Positions 24,861-32,298 of a stretch of 43,066 bases of DNA are shown here, in pieces. The stretch's first letter is position 1, and the number at the start of each line of letters is the position of its first letter. The stretch is taken from contig JAFRZA010000021.1 in the NCBI GenBank assembly GCA_017442805.1, positions 1 to 43,066 on the forward strand. The letters are read 5' to 3'. This stretch comes from Erysipelotrichaceae bacterium. Its GTDB lineage: Bacteria > Bacillota_I > Bacilli_A > Erysipelotrichales > Erysipelotrichaceae. Under the pieces are notes generated by a model that worked only from the letters and a program-made list of their open reading frames with translations, did no database searches and was not told the origin of the DNA. Both the position numbers and the translations under genes were made by a program.

Positions 24861-26011
24861 ACGGCAATGACAGCCTTGCTCCGCTGATAACCGAGACACT
24901 CAGCAGCGGCAGGCATCATATCAGCATCATTGATGACAGAAATCTCTCGGATGATCTCGATCAGAGAGCTTTTGATGGCGTGATCGTCGAAGGATCATGC
25001 CGCAGTTCAGATATTCGGATGGACGGAATGTCTGAATCAGCGCAGGATTCGGGATATGTAAATGTCATAGTTAACAACGAAGGTAAGCTTAAGGGATACA
25101 GTACGGCTGCATGCGGTCTGGAAAGAATGCTGAAGGATAACGGCATGGAACTGGACGGCAGGCGTACTGCCGTCATCACCGGTTCTGAACTCTGCGAGAC
25201 GGTAATCAGGACTCTAAGGTCACTGGGGGCCGAAGTTACGGCCGTTTCCCCGGACCCTGAAGAGCTTGCCGGCAGAGGTTTTTCCGTACTGGTCAATCCC
25301 GGCAGCGACATCGCTTTTCCTGAAGAAATAAGCGGACTGGAAACCGTCATTGACCTGAGGTATCCGCCCCTGCGTACCCCGCTGGTCTATGAAGCCCAGA
25401 TCAGAGGACTGCAGGCTTTCGGCGGCCTGGAAATGCGTCTGCATGAGATCATCAACGCCTACGGTCTGATTACCGGTGAAAAGATCGATGAAGAACAGAT
25501 CGAATACTGCCGGAAGGCGGTTTACCGCAGTAAGCGCAACATCGTCATCATCGGGATGCCGACTGCCGGAAAGACGACCATCAGTAACCTGCTATCCCGC
25601 TGTCACGCCAGGACCGTGTCTGAGATGGACGATTTCATAATCCGGGAAACCGGCATGAGCATCTCCGACTATTTCTCCAAATTCGGCGAGAAGAGTTTCC
25701 GTGAGAGGGAAAGCGAGATCTGCCGTAAGCTGTCTGAGGGAACCGGAGCGGTCATTTCCACCGGCGGCGGCGTGGTGATCAGGCATGAAAACATGCTGCA
25801 GCTGGCCGCCAATTCGCTGATCGTCTGGCTGGACAGAGACCTGCCGTTATTGGAAGGCAGAGAAGACCGGCCGCTCTCATCAGACCGTACTTCCCTGGAA
25901 AGACTGTATGAAGAAAGAAGGCCGCTGTACGAGAAATACAGCGACATCAGAATAGAAAACAACATGACCATCGAAGATGTCATGAAGGCGCTGGAGGAGG
26001 TGTTCTCATGA
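24836..26011 (+). CDS. aroK: Degenerate shikimate dehydrogenase domain fused to shikimate kinase
   Basis: 391 residues from GTG 24836, 6-7 nt after AGGAG. Residues 1 to about 218 align in outline with AroE: FDGVIV (46-51), KLKGYSTAACG (84-94), VIDLRYPPLRTPLVYEA and FGGLEMRLHEIINAYGLITG. The AroE catalytic residues are missing: no VTxPxK around 48-58, and the NTD motif reads S89-T90-A91. The glycine-rich NADP loop is also lost. Residues about 234-391 are a complete shikimate kinase: Walker A G240-MPTAGKTT, D265/D266, R289 and ISTGGG (308-312), with the lid arginine near EDRPLS. So shikimate kinase activity is expected and dehydrogenase activity is not. Stop and aroA start overlap (ATGA). Confidence 0.85.
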   Translation: MEIGIYRLNGNDSLAPLITETLSSGRHHISIIDDRNLSDDLDQRAFDGVIVEGSCRSSDIRMDGMSESAQDSGYVNVIVNNEGKLKGYSTAACGLERMLKDNGMELDGRRTAVITGSELCETVIRTLRSLGAEVTAVSPDPEELAGRGFSVLVNPGSDIAFPEEISGLETVIDLRYPPLRTPLVYEAQIRGLQAFGGLEMRLHEIINAYGLITGEKIDEEQIEYCRKAVYRSKRNIVIIGMPTAGKTTISNLLSRCHARTVSEMDDFIIRETGMSISDYFSKFGEKSFRERESEICRKLSEGTGAVISTGGGVVIRHENMLQLAANSLIVWLDRDLPLLEGREDRPLSSDRTSLERLYEERRPLYEKYSDIRIENNMTIEDVMKALEEVFS

Positions 26012-27276
26012 AAGCCGCAGTGAGTTATGGAAACAGCCGGCCGGAAGTCATCAGGATCCCTTCTTCGAAATCGCTTACCCACCGCGCGCTCATCGCGGCG
26101 GCCCTGGCTGAGGGAGAATCGGTGATCCATTCGCCGGCTTTCAACCGCGATACCGAAGCGACCATCGAAGCGCTCAGGAAACTGAACGTCAGCATGCATG
26201 CCGGCGATGATGCCGTCACCGTATCCGGCAAAGCCGACCTTTCGGCGTACGACGGCAGCGTCATCGACTGTCATGAATCCGGCAGCACGCTGCGCTTTCT
26301 GATTCCCCTGTTTGCCAGCAGCGGAAAACCGTGCCGTTTCACGGGACAGGGAAAGCTGATGGAAAGACCGCTTTCCGTCTATGAGGAGATCTACGGAAGC
26401 AGCGGAGTCTTTGTACTTAAGGACCGTGTGCTTACCGTTCAGGGCCGAAGCGACGGAACTGAATACAGGCTTAAGGGAAATGTCTCTTCGCAGTTTGTCA
26501 GCGGCCTGCTGTTTGTCCTTCCTCTGCAGGATCATGACAGCCGCATTGAGCTGCTGGAACCCGTTGAATCACTGTCCTACATCGACATGACCATTGATGT
26601 GCTCCGGATGGCGCAGATCGACGTCTGCCGTAAGGAAAACACGATATTCATCAGGGGAAATCAAAGATATCAGCCTTTCAGCTGCCGCATTGCCGGTGAT
26701 GATTCTCAGGCTGCCTTCTTCATCATGCAGGCACTGATGGCTGACAGAACAGTAAGAATCGCGGGAATTGACCCGGATTCCCGTCAGGGCGATCACGTCA
26801 TCGTCAGGGTCGCCGAAAACTGCGGAGCTGAGATCAGCTGGGAAGAAGACATCATGACGATCAGACCCAAAGGATTACGGCCGCTTAATGCTGACCTGAA
26901 AGACTGTCCCGATCTGGGACCGGTACTGTTCGCGGCGGCAGCCTGCTGTCCGCAGACCAGCAGGTTTACAGGTGTTGCCAGGCTGCGGCTGAAGGAATCC
27001 GACCGCATCAGCAGCATGAAGGCGGAACTGGAGAAGACCGGCTGCCTTTTTGAGGAAACGGAAAACGAAGTACGCATAGTCGGAAACTCTGACCTTCCGG
27101 GCGGGTATTGCTTTGACGGACACAATGATCACCGCATCGTCATGGCATTGGCCGTTCTGGCTTCGTGCCTGAAAGAACCTTCCCTGATCGAAGGAGCCGA
27201 TGCGGTCGGCAAGAGTTATCCGGATTTCTTTGAGGATCTGAAGAAAACAGGTGCAGAGGTAAAGCTATATGATTGA
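26008..27276 (+). CDS. aroA: 3-phosphoshikimate 1-carboxyvinyltransferase (EPSP synthase)
   Basis: 422 residues. Motifs: IPSSKSLTHRALIAAALAEG (substrate-binding Lys-Ser pair), ESGSTLRFLIPL (PEP-binding region; the sequence differs from the GNAGTAMRPL of the classical class I enzymes), RLRLKESDRI, and the closing DGHNDHRIVMALAV. It joins shikimate-3-phosphate and PEP. Start overlaps the previous stop by four bases and the end overlaps tyrA by eight. Confidence 0.97.
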   Translation: MKAAVSYGNSRPEVIRIPSSKSLTHRALIAAALAEGESVIHSPAFNRDTEATIEALRKLNVSMHAGDDAVTVSGKADLSAYDGSVIDCHESGSTLRFLIPLFASSGKPCRFTGQGKLMERPLSVYEEIYGSSGVFVLKDRVLTVQGRSDGTEYRLKGNVSSQFVSGLLFVLPLQDHDSRIELLEPVESLSYIDMTIDVLRMAQIDVCRKENTIFIRGNQRYQPFSCRIAGDDSQAAFFIMQALMADRTVRIAGIDPDSRQGDHVIVRVAENCGAEISWEEDIMTIRPKGLRPLNADLKDCPDLGPVLFAAAACCPQTSRFTGVARLRLKESDRISSMKAELEKTGCLFEETENEVRIVGNSDLPGGYCFDGHNDHRIVMALAVLASCLKEPSLIEGADAVGKSYPDFFEDLKKTGAEVKLYD

Positions 27277-28120
27277 AAAGAGCACTAAAATAGCCATCAT
27301 CGGTCTGGGACTTCTGGGCGGCAGCTACGCTCAGGGCCTTTCCTTGGCCGGATATCAGGTAAAGGGACTGGACATCGATGAGCAGGCGGTCAGACAGGCT
27401 GGAAAAAACGGCTGGATCGTGGCCGGAGGCAATGATCCCTCACTCATCAGTGACTGCGACATCGTCATATCTGCCCTGTATCCCAGAGACTTTGTCAGCT
27501 GGGTAAACAGTAACCAGCAATATCTCAGGACGGGAGCGATCCTGAGCGATGTCACCGGCATCAAGAGAATGGTCATCAGCGAAATCAACGCCATTCTGCG
27601 TAGCGATGTGGAATTCATTGCCTGCCACCCGATGGCCGGACGCGAATCACGCGGTATTGCCTATGCCGACAGTTCACAGTTTGAGAATTCCAACTTCATC
27701 ATCGTTCCCACGGAAGAGAACTCTCAGAGAGCTATCGATACTGCGAAGGACATCGCATCGATCCTGAAGTTCGGAAGGATCTCCGTGCTCGACGCCGAAA
27801 GACATGACCAGATCATCGGTTTTGTCTCCCAGCTGTGTCATGTCATCGCCGTTTCCCTGATGAATATATCAGATGATCCCATGCTGATTGACTATACGGG
27901 CGACAGCTTCCGTGACCTGACCAGGATCGCCAACATCAACGAAGATCTCTGGCCCCAGCTGTTCATCGCCAATAAGGACAACCTTTCCCGTGAGATCGAT
28001 GCTCCGACTGAACAGCTCAATCAGTTAAAGGAATACATCGTTGAGGAAGACGTTTCTGCGATGAGAGAGCTGATGATCAGGGTTAGCGAGAGAAGAAAGA
28101 AATTCGACAGGAGAAAATGA
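27269..28120 (+). CDS. tyrA: Prephenate dehydrogenase
   Basis: 283 residues. The Rossmann start IAIIGLGLLGGSYAQGLSLA is typical, CHPMAGRESRG holds the catalytic-region histidine, and the helical C-terminus (FRDLTRIANINEDLWPQLF) is the usual dimerisation domain. It converts prephenate to 4-hydroxyphenylpyruvate. There is no ACT domain, unlike many Bacillus TyrA proteins, so feedback by tyrosine would need another mechanism. Last gene of the aromatic operon; a bidirectional terminator follows. Confidence 0.95.
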   Translation: MIEKSTKIAIIGLGLLGGSYAQGLSLAGYQVKGLDIDEQAVRQAGKNGWIVAGGNDPSLISDCDIVISALYPRDFVSWVNSNQQYLRTGAILSDVTGIKRMVISEINAILRSDVEFIACHPMAGRESRGIAYADSSQFENSNFIIVPTEENSQRAIDTAKDIASILKFGRISVLDAERHDQIIGFVSQLCHVIAVSLMNISDDPMLIDYTGDSFRDLTRIANINEDLWPQLFIANKDNLSREIDAPTEQLNQLKEYIVEEDVSAMRELMIRVSERRKKFDRRK

Positions 28121-28142
28121 AAACAGGCCGTCAGGCCTGTTT
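28121..28142. terminator. Bidirectional terminator between tyrA and aroQ
   Basis: AAACAGGCC (28121-28129) pairs with GGCCTGTTT (28134-28142), loop GTCA. The loop contains the stop codon of the leftward aroQ gene, so half of the hairpin is aroQ coding sequence. Confidence 0.8.
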
Positions 28143-28430
28143 CTCTTCTTCAGCAGTTGTGTTATCCGCCAGCACCTTTTTCTGATGTGCCTTGGAGAGC
28201 TTGAAAAGGTACTTCTGAAAGCGCCGGTAATAGCCTCGCCATTTCCGGCTGATCTTTCCGGAGTTTCTTCTTATGATCTCATCTTCCCGGCCGGGATCAT
28301 CAACGCTGATGCCGTGCTGCTTCTTGAAGAGGGCAACGGCTTCAGACGTTTCCATCCGCTTTTCAAACAGCCGGATCATATCCGCATCGATGCTGTCAAT
28401 CTGCTTTCTCAGTTCTTCCAAATCCGTCAT
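28131..28430 (-). CDS. aroQ: Chorismate mutase, AroQ class
   Basis: 99 residues from ATG 28430 (AAAGGA about 10 nt upstream). The start MTDLEELRKQIDSIDADMIR and the continuation LFEKRMETSEAVALFKKQHG are typical of the all-helical AroQ fold, and DDPGREDEIIRRN is the conserved second helix. It rearranges chorismate to prephenate, the common substrate of PheA and TyrA. It is transcribed against the aromatic operon from its own promoter and may therefore be regulated separately. Confidence 0.92.
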   Translation of the reverse strand: MTDLEELRKQIDSIDADMIRLFEKRMETSEAVALFKKQHGISVDDPGREDEIIRRNSGKISRKWRGYYRRFQKYLFKLSKAHQKKVLADNTTAEEEKQA

Positions 28431-28451
28431 AAGAATGTTTTCCTTTTCTAG

Positions 28452-28481
28452 AATATAACATAATCCGGTATTGTACCGCAA
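28452..28481 (-). promoter_or_regulatory. Promoter of aroQ
   Basis: On the minus strand: -35 TTGCGG (28476-28481), 18-nt spacer, -10 TATATT (28452-28457) preceded by TGT (extended -10). Confidence 0.55.
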
Positions 28482-28493
28482 AACGGTCGACCG
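28466..28493. repeat. Two adjacent inverted repeats in the aroQ-lipoprotein intergenic region
   Basis: CGGTA-TTG-TACCG (28466-28478) and CGGTCGACCG (28484-28493) share the CGGT/ACCG half-site and flank the aroQ -35 box. They could be operator sites for a dimeric regulator of aroQ or of the divergent gene. Confidence 0.4.
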
Positions 28494-28538
28494 GAGAGCA
28501 AAAAAGAGTTATTATCAAATCAGCATGAGGAGGCAATA

Positions 28539-29162
28539 ATGAAAAAGAGCATCATCGTCATTTGTCTTGCCATTATGGCGTTAACACTGTCAGCATGTCA
28601 GCCCGTTATTCATAAGGAAACCTGGATGACTGATTATCAGCAGGCAATCGATTACATAAACAGTGATGAGTTCAGTCTTGCTGACGGCAAGGTGACCTTC
28701 TGGCGCTATCTGATGAGCGGTCATGATGAAATGATGGGCGATTACATCAAGTTCGTGATTGAAATCAACGGCAGCGAGAAGAGGATCATGGATGTCTATG
28801 TAAAGTGGAAGGTCCACCTGACTCAGAAAGGACCGGAATTCCAGGTGGACGCAATCCATTTTTCCCACCGAACCTCATGGCTGGAAGGGGAATACAGATG
28901 CCCTGAGGACGGAATAACCATCACCATGACGAGGGACTGGCATTTTTCGATAACCTCAGATGAACCGGGTAAAAAGGCAGTCAGCGGCAGCGGATACTAT
29001 GAAGACAGCTGGACCGTGATCCTTAATGATTTTGAGAATAAGTGGCGCTTTCTGGCCGATGACGTTGTAATGGTTTACCTTCCGCAGGAAGCAGACGGCT
29101 TCCCGTTTGCTTTCAGCGGCGATTACCCCGTATTCTACAATACACAGGCTTCCAAAGAGTGA
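28539..29162 (+). CDS. Putative lipoprotein, unknown function
   Basis: 207 residues with a type II signal peptide: MKKSIIVICLAIMALTLSAC, lipobox LSAC with Cys20 as lipidation site. The mature part is rich in Trp, Tyr, Phe and Asp and predicted mostly beta (for example FSHRTSWLEGEYRCPEDG), like a small substrate- or protein-binding domain. AGGAGG lies 7 nt upstream of ATG 28539. It is alone in its unit, divergent from aroQ. I recognise no family. Confidence 0.8.
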   Translation: MKKSIIVICLAIMALTLSACQPVIHKETWMTDYQQAIDYINSDEFSLADGKVTFWRYLMSGHDEMMGDYIKFVIEINGSEKRIMDVYVKWKVHLTQKGPEFQVDAIHFSHRTSWLEGEYRCPEDGITITMTRDWHFSITSDEPGKKAVSGSGYYEDSWTVILNDFENKWRFLADDVVMVYLPQEADGFPFAFSGDYPVFYNTQASKE

Positions 29163-29226
29163 ACCTTGGGACTGTATGACACCTGGCAATTGATTAAACA
29201 GACATATGTACTTTTGACAGGGTGTT

Positions 29227-29235
29227 TGCTATAAT
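29227..29235 (+). promoter_or_regulatory. Extended -10 promoter of apt
   Basis: TGCTATAAT (TG 29227-29228, TATAAT 29230-29235). A perfect TTGACA lies upstream (29214-29219) but only 10 nt from the -10, too close to be its -35. Confidence 0.6.
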
Positions 29236-29263
29236 TGAAGAGTATTTTTTGGGGAGGTAACTT

Positions 29264-29776
29264 ATGAATTTCGAGAATTACATTGCAGCTATTCCTGATT
29301 ATCCGACTGAAGGCGTTCTGTTCAGAGACGTTACTCCGTTACTGCAGGACGGCGAGGCCTTCAAGGCTGTCTGCGAGAAGTTTATTGAATTTGCCAAACA
29401 GAACGGTGCTGAAGTAATCGTCGGACCGGAATCAAGAGGATTCATCTTCGGCTGCCCGGTCGCCTATGAACTGGGTATCGGCTTTGTACCGGCCAGAAAG
29501 CCGCACAAGCTGCCGAGAGAGACCGTTTCCTATGAGTATGCTCTGGAATACGGCACCAACACCATGGAAATGCATAAGGATGCCATCAAGCCCGGTCAGA
29601 AGGTCCTGGTCATCGATGACCTGCTGGCTACCGGCGGAACCATTGAAGCTGCCAACAAGCTGATCGAATCACTGGGCGGCGAAGTTGTGGGCTGTGCCTT
29701 CCTGATCGAACTGGAAGACCTGAAGGGCAGAGAAAGACTGCAGAACTACAACGTTTACAGCTTAATCAAATACTAA
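29264..29776 (+). CDS. apt: Adenine phosphoribosyltransferase
   Basis: 170 residues, family length. FRDVTPLL near the start, [18 protein letters not shown] and the PRPP-binding [13 protein letters not shown] are the Apt signatures. It converts adenine and PRPP to AMP. GGGGAGG lies 7 nt upstream of ATG 29264. It stands directly before rel, an order common in Bacillota, but a hairpin separates the two. Confidence 0.97.
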   Translation: MNFENYIAAIPDYPTEGVLFRDVTPLLQDGEAFKAVCEKFIEFAKQNGAEVIVGPESRGFIFGCPVAYELGIGFVPARKPHKLPRETVSYEYALEYGTNTMEMHKDAIKPGQKVLVIDDLLATGGTIEAANKLIESLGGEVVGCAFLIELEDLKGRERLQNYNVYSLIKY

Positions 29777-29800
29777 TCGAAGATAACTCTTCGATTTTTT
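29775..29800 (+). terminator. Terminator overlapping the apt stop codon
   Basis: AATCGAAG (29775-29782) pairs with CTTCGATT (29789-29796), followed by T-run. The TAA stop (29774-29776) enters the stem. The rel ribosome binding site follows within 10 nt, so the hairpin may attenuate rather than abolish read-through into rel. Confidence 0.75.
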
Positions 29801-29813
29801 AAATTGGAGGACC

Positions 29814-32021
29814 ATGAGCAGTCACATTGTCGTAACCGATGAGCTGTTCTTCAATGAAGTAAGGAAATACATCACTGACGAACAGTCTCTGGACATGATC
29901 AGACGGGCACATGACTTTGCCCGGGAAAAGCATGAGGGCCAGTTCCGCAAATCCGGCGACCCCTACTTTTCCCATGCCCTGAACGTCGGCTACATTCTGG
30001 CCACCATCCAGGCCGGACCGCAGACGATCTCCGCGGGACTGCTTCATGACGTCATGGAGGATTGCGGCGTTCCCTATGAACAGATCGCCGAACTGTTTGA
30101 CGAAGACGTCGCCAATCTGGTCGAAGGCGTAACCAAGATCGGCAACATCCAGTTCAAGGACGAAAAGGAATACCTGGCGGCCAACCACCGCAAGATCTTC
30201 ATTGCCATGGCCAAGGACATCAGGGTCATCCTGATCAAGCTGGTCGACCGGCTGCACAACATGCGCACGTTGGCCTTCCATACGCCGGAAAAGCAGAAGA
30301 AGATCGCTTCCGAGACCCTGCAGGTCTACGCTCCGATCGCTCACCGCCTCGGTCTTGCCGAAATCAAAAATGAACTGGAAGACCTGTCCTTCATGTATCT
30401 GCAGCCGGAAAAATACCGGGAGATCGCCGGACTGGTTGAAGCCAAGAAGGCGGAGCGCCAGCAGATCGTCGATGAAATGATCGAAGAGATCAGACAGTTG
30501 CTGCAGGAGCATAACTTCCATTTCCGCATCTTCGGCCGCTGCAAGCACCTTTATTCCATCTACAACAAGATGGTCACCAAGAACAAGCGCTTTGATGAGA
30601 TCCTGGACCTCTATGCCATCAGGATCGTCACCGAGACCGAACTGAACTGCTACGAGATCCTGGGCTACATCCACGCCCAGTACCGTCCGGTCAACGGCCG
30701 TCTGAAGGACTACATCGCCATGCCCAAGATGAACATGTATCAGTCCCTGCATACGACCATTCTGGACAAGAGAGGATACATCTTCGAAGTGCAGATCCGT
30801 ACCGAGGAAATGGACGACATCGCCGAAAGAGGCGTTGCCGCTCACTGGTCCTACAAGGAAGGCAAGTACAACAGCGCTTCCGAGCAGAAGGAGATCGAAA
30901 ACAAGCTGGGCTGGTTCCATGACATGATCACCATGATGGACGAGGCTTCACTCGAGCACCCGACCGACTTCATGAACCAGATCCAGAAGGACATCTTTGA
31001 AGCCAACGTCTATGTCATGACGCCCAAGGGCAGGGTAATCGAACTGCCCAACGGCTCCACGCCGATCGACTTCGCGTACCGCGTTCATACCGACGTCGGC
31101 CATTCGATGGTCGGCGCCACGGTCAACGGAGCGCTGGTACCGATCAACACCAAGCTGAAGACCGGCGACGTCGTCAACATCAGGACATCAAAGCAGTCAA
31201 CCGGTCCTTCGGAAGACTGGCTCAAGATCGCCCGCACGGCTACCGCCCGCAGCAAGATCAAGGCTTTCCTGCAGAAGAAGGAAAACGAGGACCGTGCCGA
31301 GGTAATCGCCAAGGGCGAAAAGATGCTGACGGAAGAAGTCCGCAAGAGAGGCCTTGACGAAAAGGAATACCTCGATAAGAGCAGGTATGAAGGCCTGTAT
31401 GGCCAGCTGGGCGTCAATAACTACCCGGAACTGATGTATGCCATCGGCATAAAGAGCTCCAGCGCCGCTCATGTCCTTGACAAGGTCAGCAACATCAGGC
31501 GTCCAACGCTGGTCGATAATGATACCCTGACCAGCATGTTCAGGGAGCGGGAAAAGAAGAAGAAACGCATCGTTGCCGAAGGCGGCGTTGTCGTTGAGGG
31601 AATCGATTCGATGAAGGTAGCCCTGGCCGGCTGCTGCATGCCGGTTTACGGCGATCCGATCGTCGGCTACATCACCAAGGGCTTCGGCGTCAAGGTACAC
31701 CGGGCTGACTGTCCCAACATCATCAACGAGACTTCCCGTCTTATTGATGTGCAGTGGGATGACTCTCTGGACGAGCACACCTATGAATGCTGGCTGCGTC
31801 TGGACGCCGTCGACCGCAACTTCCTGATCAGCGACATCGTGACGCTGCTGTCGCAGTACAAAATCACCATTACCGGACTGAATTCCGAGGTTCTGCCCGA
31901 CAAGGTAAACTCCTATGTTGAAATCAGAATAAAGGTCAAGGATAACGTGCAGCTGCAGAACGTCATTGACAACATGCGCAAGATCGATTCGATCGTCAGC
32001 GTTTCCCGCATCGTCAAGTAA
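29814..32021 (+). CDS. rel: Bifunctional (p)ppGpp synthetase/hydrolase
   Basis: 735 residues, the length of long RSH proteins. HD hydrolase domain with H54, H78-D79 and E82-D83 (GLLHDVMED); synthetase domain with GRCKHLYSIYNKM and YRPVNGRLKDYIAMPK; TGS domain (VYVMTPKGRVIELPNGSTPI, about 395-455); C-terminal zinc-finger/ACT part with AGCCMPVYGD and a closing ACT fold. Intact HD residues argue for both making and degrading the alarmone. GGAGG stands 5 nt before ATG 29814. No separate promoter is evident. Confidence 0.96.
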   Translation: MSSHIVVTDELFFNEVRKYITDEQSLDMIRRAHDFAREKHEGQFRKSGDPYFSHALNVGYILATIQAGPQTISAGLLHDVMEDCGVPYEQIAELFDEDVANLVEGVTKIGNIQFKDEKEYLAANHRKIFIAMAKDIRVILIKLVDRLHNMRTLAFHTPEKQKKIASETLQVYAPIAHRLGLAEIKNELEDLSFMYLQPEKYREIAGLVEAKKAERQQIVDEMIEEIRQLLQEHNFHFRIFGRCKHLYSIYNKMVTKNKRFDEILDLYAIRIVTETELNCYEILGYIHAQYRPVNGRLKDYIAMPKMNMYQSLHTTILDKRGYIFEVQIRTEEMDDIAERGVAAHWSYKEGKYNSASEQKEIENKLGWFHDMITMMDEASLEHPTDFMNQIQKDIFEANVYVMTPKGRVIELPNGSTPIDFAYRVHTDVGHSMVGATVNGALVPINTKLKTGDVVNIRTSKQSTGPSEDWLKIARTATARSKIKAFLQKKENEDRAEVIAKGEKMLTEEVRKRGLDEKEYLDKSRYEGLYGQLGVNNYPELMYAIGIKSSSAAHVLDKVSNIRRPTLVDNDTLTSMFREREKKKKRIVAEGGVVVEGIDSMKVALAGCCMPVYGDPIVGYITKGFGVKVHRADCPNIINETSRLIDVQWDDSLDEHTYECWLRLDAVDRNFLISDIVTLLSQYKITITGLNSEVLPDKVNSYVEIRIKVKDNVQLQNVIDNMRKIDSIVSVSRIVK

Positions 32022-32047
32022 AGCTCCGCGGTAAACGGGCTAAGGAC

Positions 32048-32075
32048 TTGATTCGAAACAATAATGTGTTAAGAT
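32048..32075 (+). promoter_or_regulatory. Promoter of the hisS-aspS operon
   Basis: -35 TTGATT (32048-32053), 16-nt spacer, -10 TAAGAT (32070-32075) preceded by TGT (extended -10). Transcription should start near 32082, just before the T-box leader. Confidence 0.65.
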
Positions 32076-32081
32076 ATTTAC

Positions 32082-32285
32082 AGATTCAGTGAAAAAGAGG
32101 GTCTGCAGTAGTTCGCGCAGAGAGGAAGCGGCCGGTGTAAGCTTCCGGAACGAATGGAGACTTGACACTTTGGAGAATTCCCTGCGAAAGTCAGTAACAG
32201 GGAACGTAGAAGGGCGTTAACCTTTTGAGAAGCAATTAAGGTGGCACCACGCTCAAAGCGTCCTTATCGGACGCTTTTTATTTAC
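32082..32285 (+). promoter_or_regulatory. T-box riboswitch leader of hisS-aspS
   Basis: The T-box sequence AAGGTGGCACCACG (32238-32251) is followed by an intrinsic terminator. Upstream lies a Stem I region with the AGAGAG-type motif (about 32119-32124) and a GGAAGC/GCTTCC apical stem. The internal loop between GTCT (32101-32104) and AGAC (32158-32161) exposes GACAC (32164-32168), which holds both an Asp codon GAC (32164-32166) and a His codon CAC (32166-32168). The bulge reads UGGC, whose last base pairs with a G73 discriminator as in tRNA-Asp, not C73 as in tRNA-His. Uncharged tRNA binding should stabilise the antiterminator and turn the operon on. Confidence 0.92.
32255..32279 (+). terminator. 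Regulated terminator of the T-box leader
   Basis: AAAGCGTCC (32255-32263) pairs with GGACGCTTT (32269-32277), ending in a T-run. It competes with the antiterminator formed by the T-box. Confidence 0.88.
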
Positions 32286-32298
32286 AGGGGAGGTTTTT

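Noticed and set aside
29214..29219. Perfect TTGACA upstream of apt as a -35 box
   Set aside because: Only 10 nt separate it from TATAAT; the extended -10 explains the promoter better.
29799..30920. A 373-codon minus-strand frame over the start of rel
   Set aside because: Antisense shadow of a clear RSH gene, with shadow-type composition and no start signal.
32022..32047. AGCTCCG...CGGGCT dyad as the terminator of rel
   Set aside because: The stem is interrupted and no T-run follows; read-through to the hisS promoter region remains possible.
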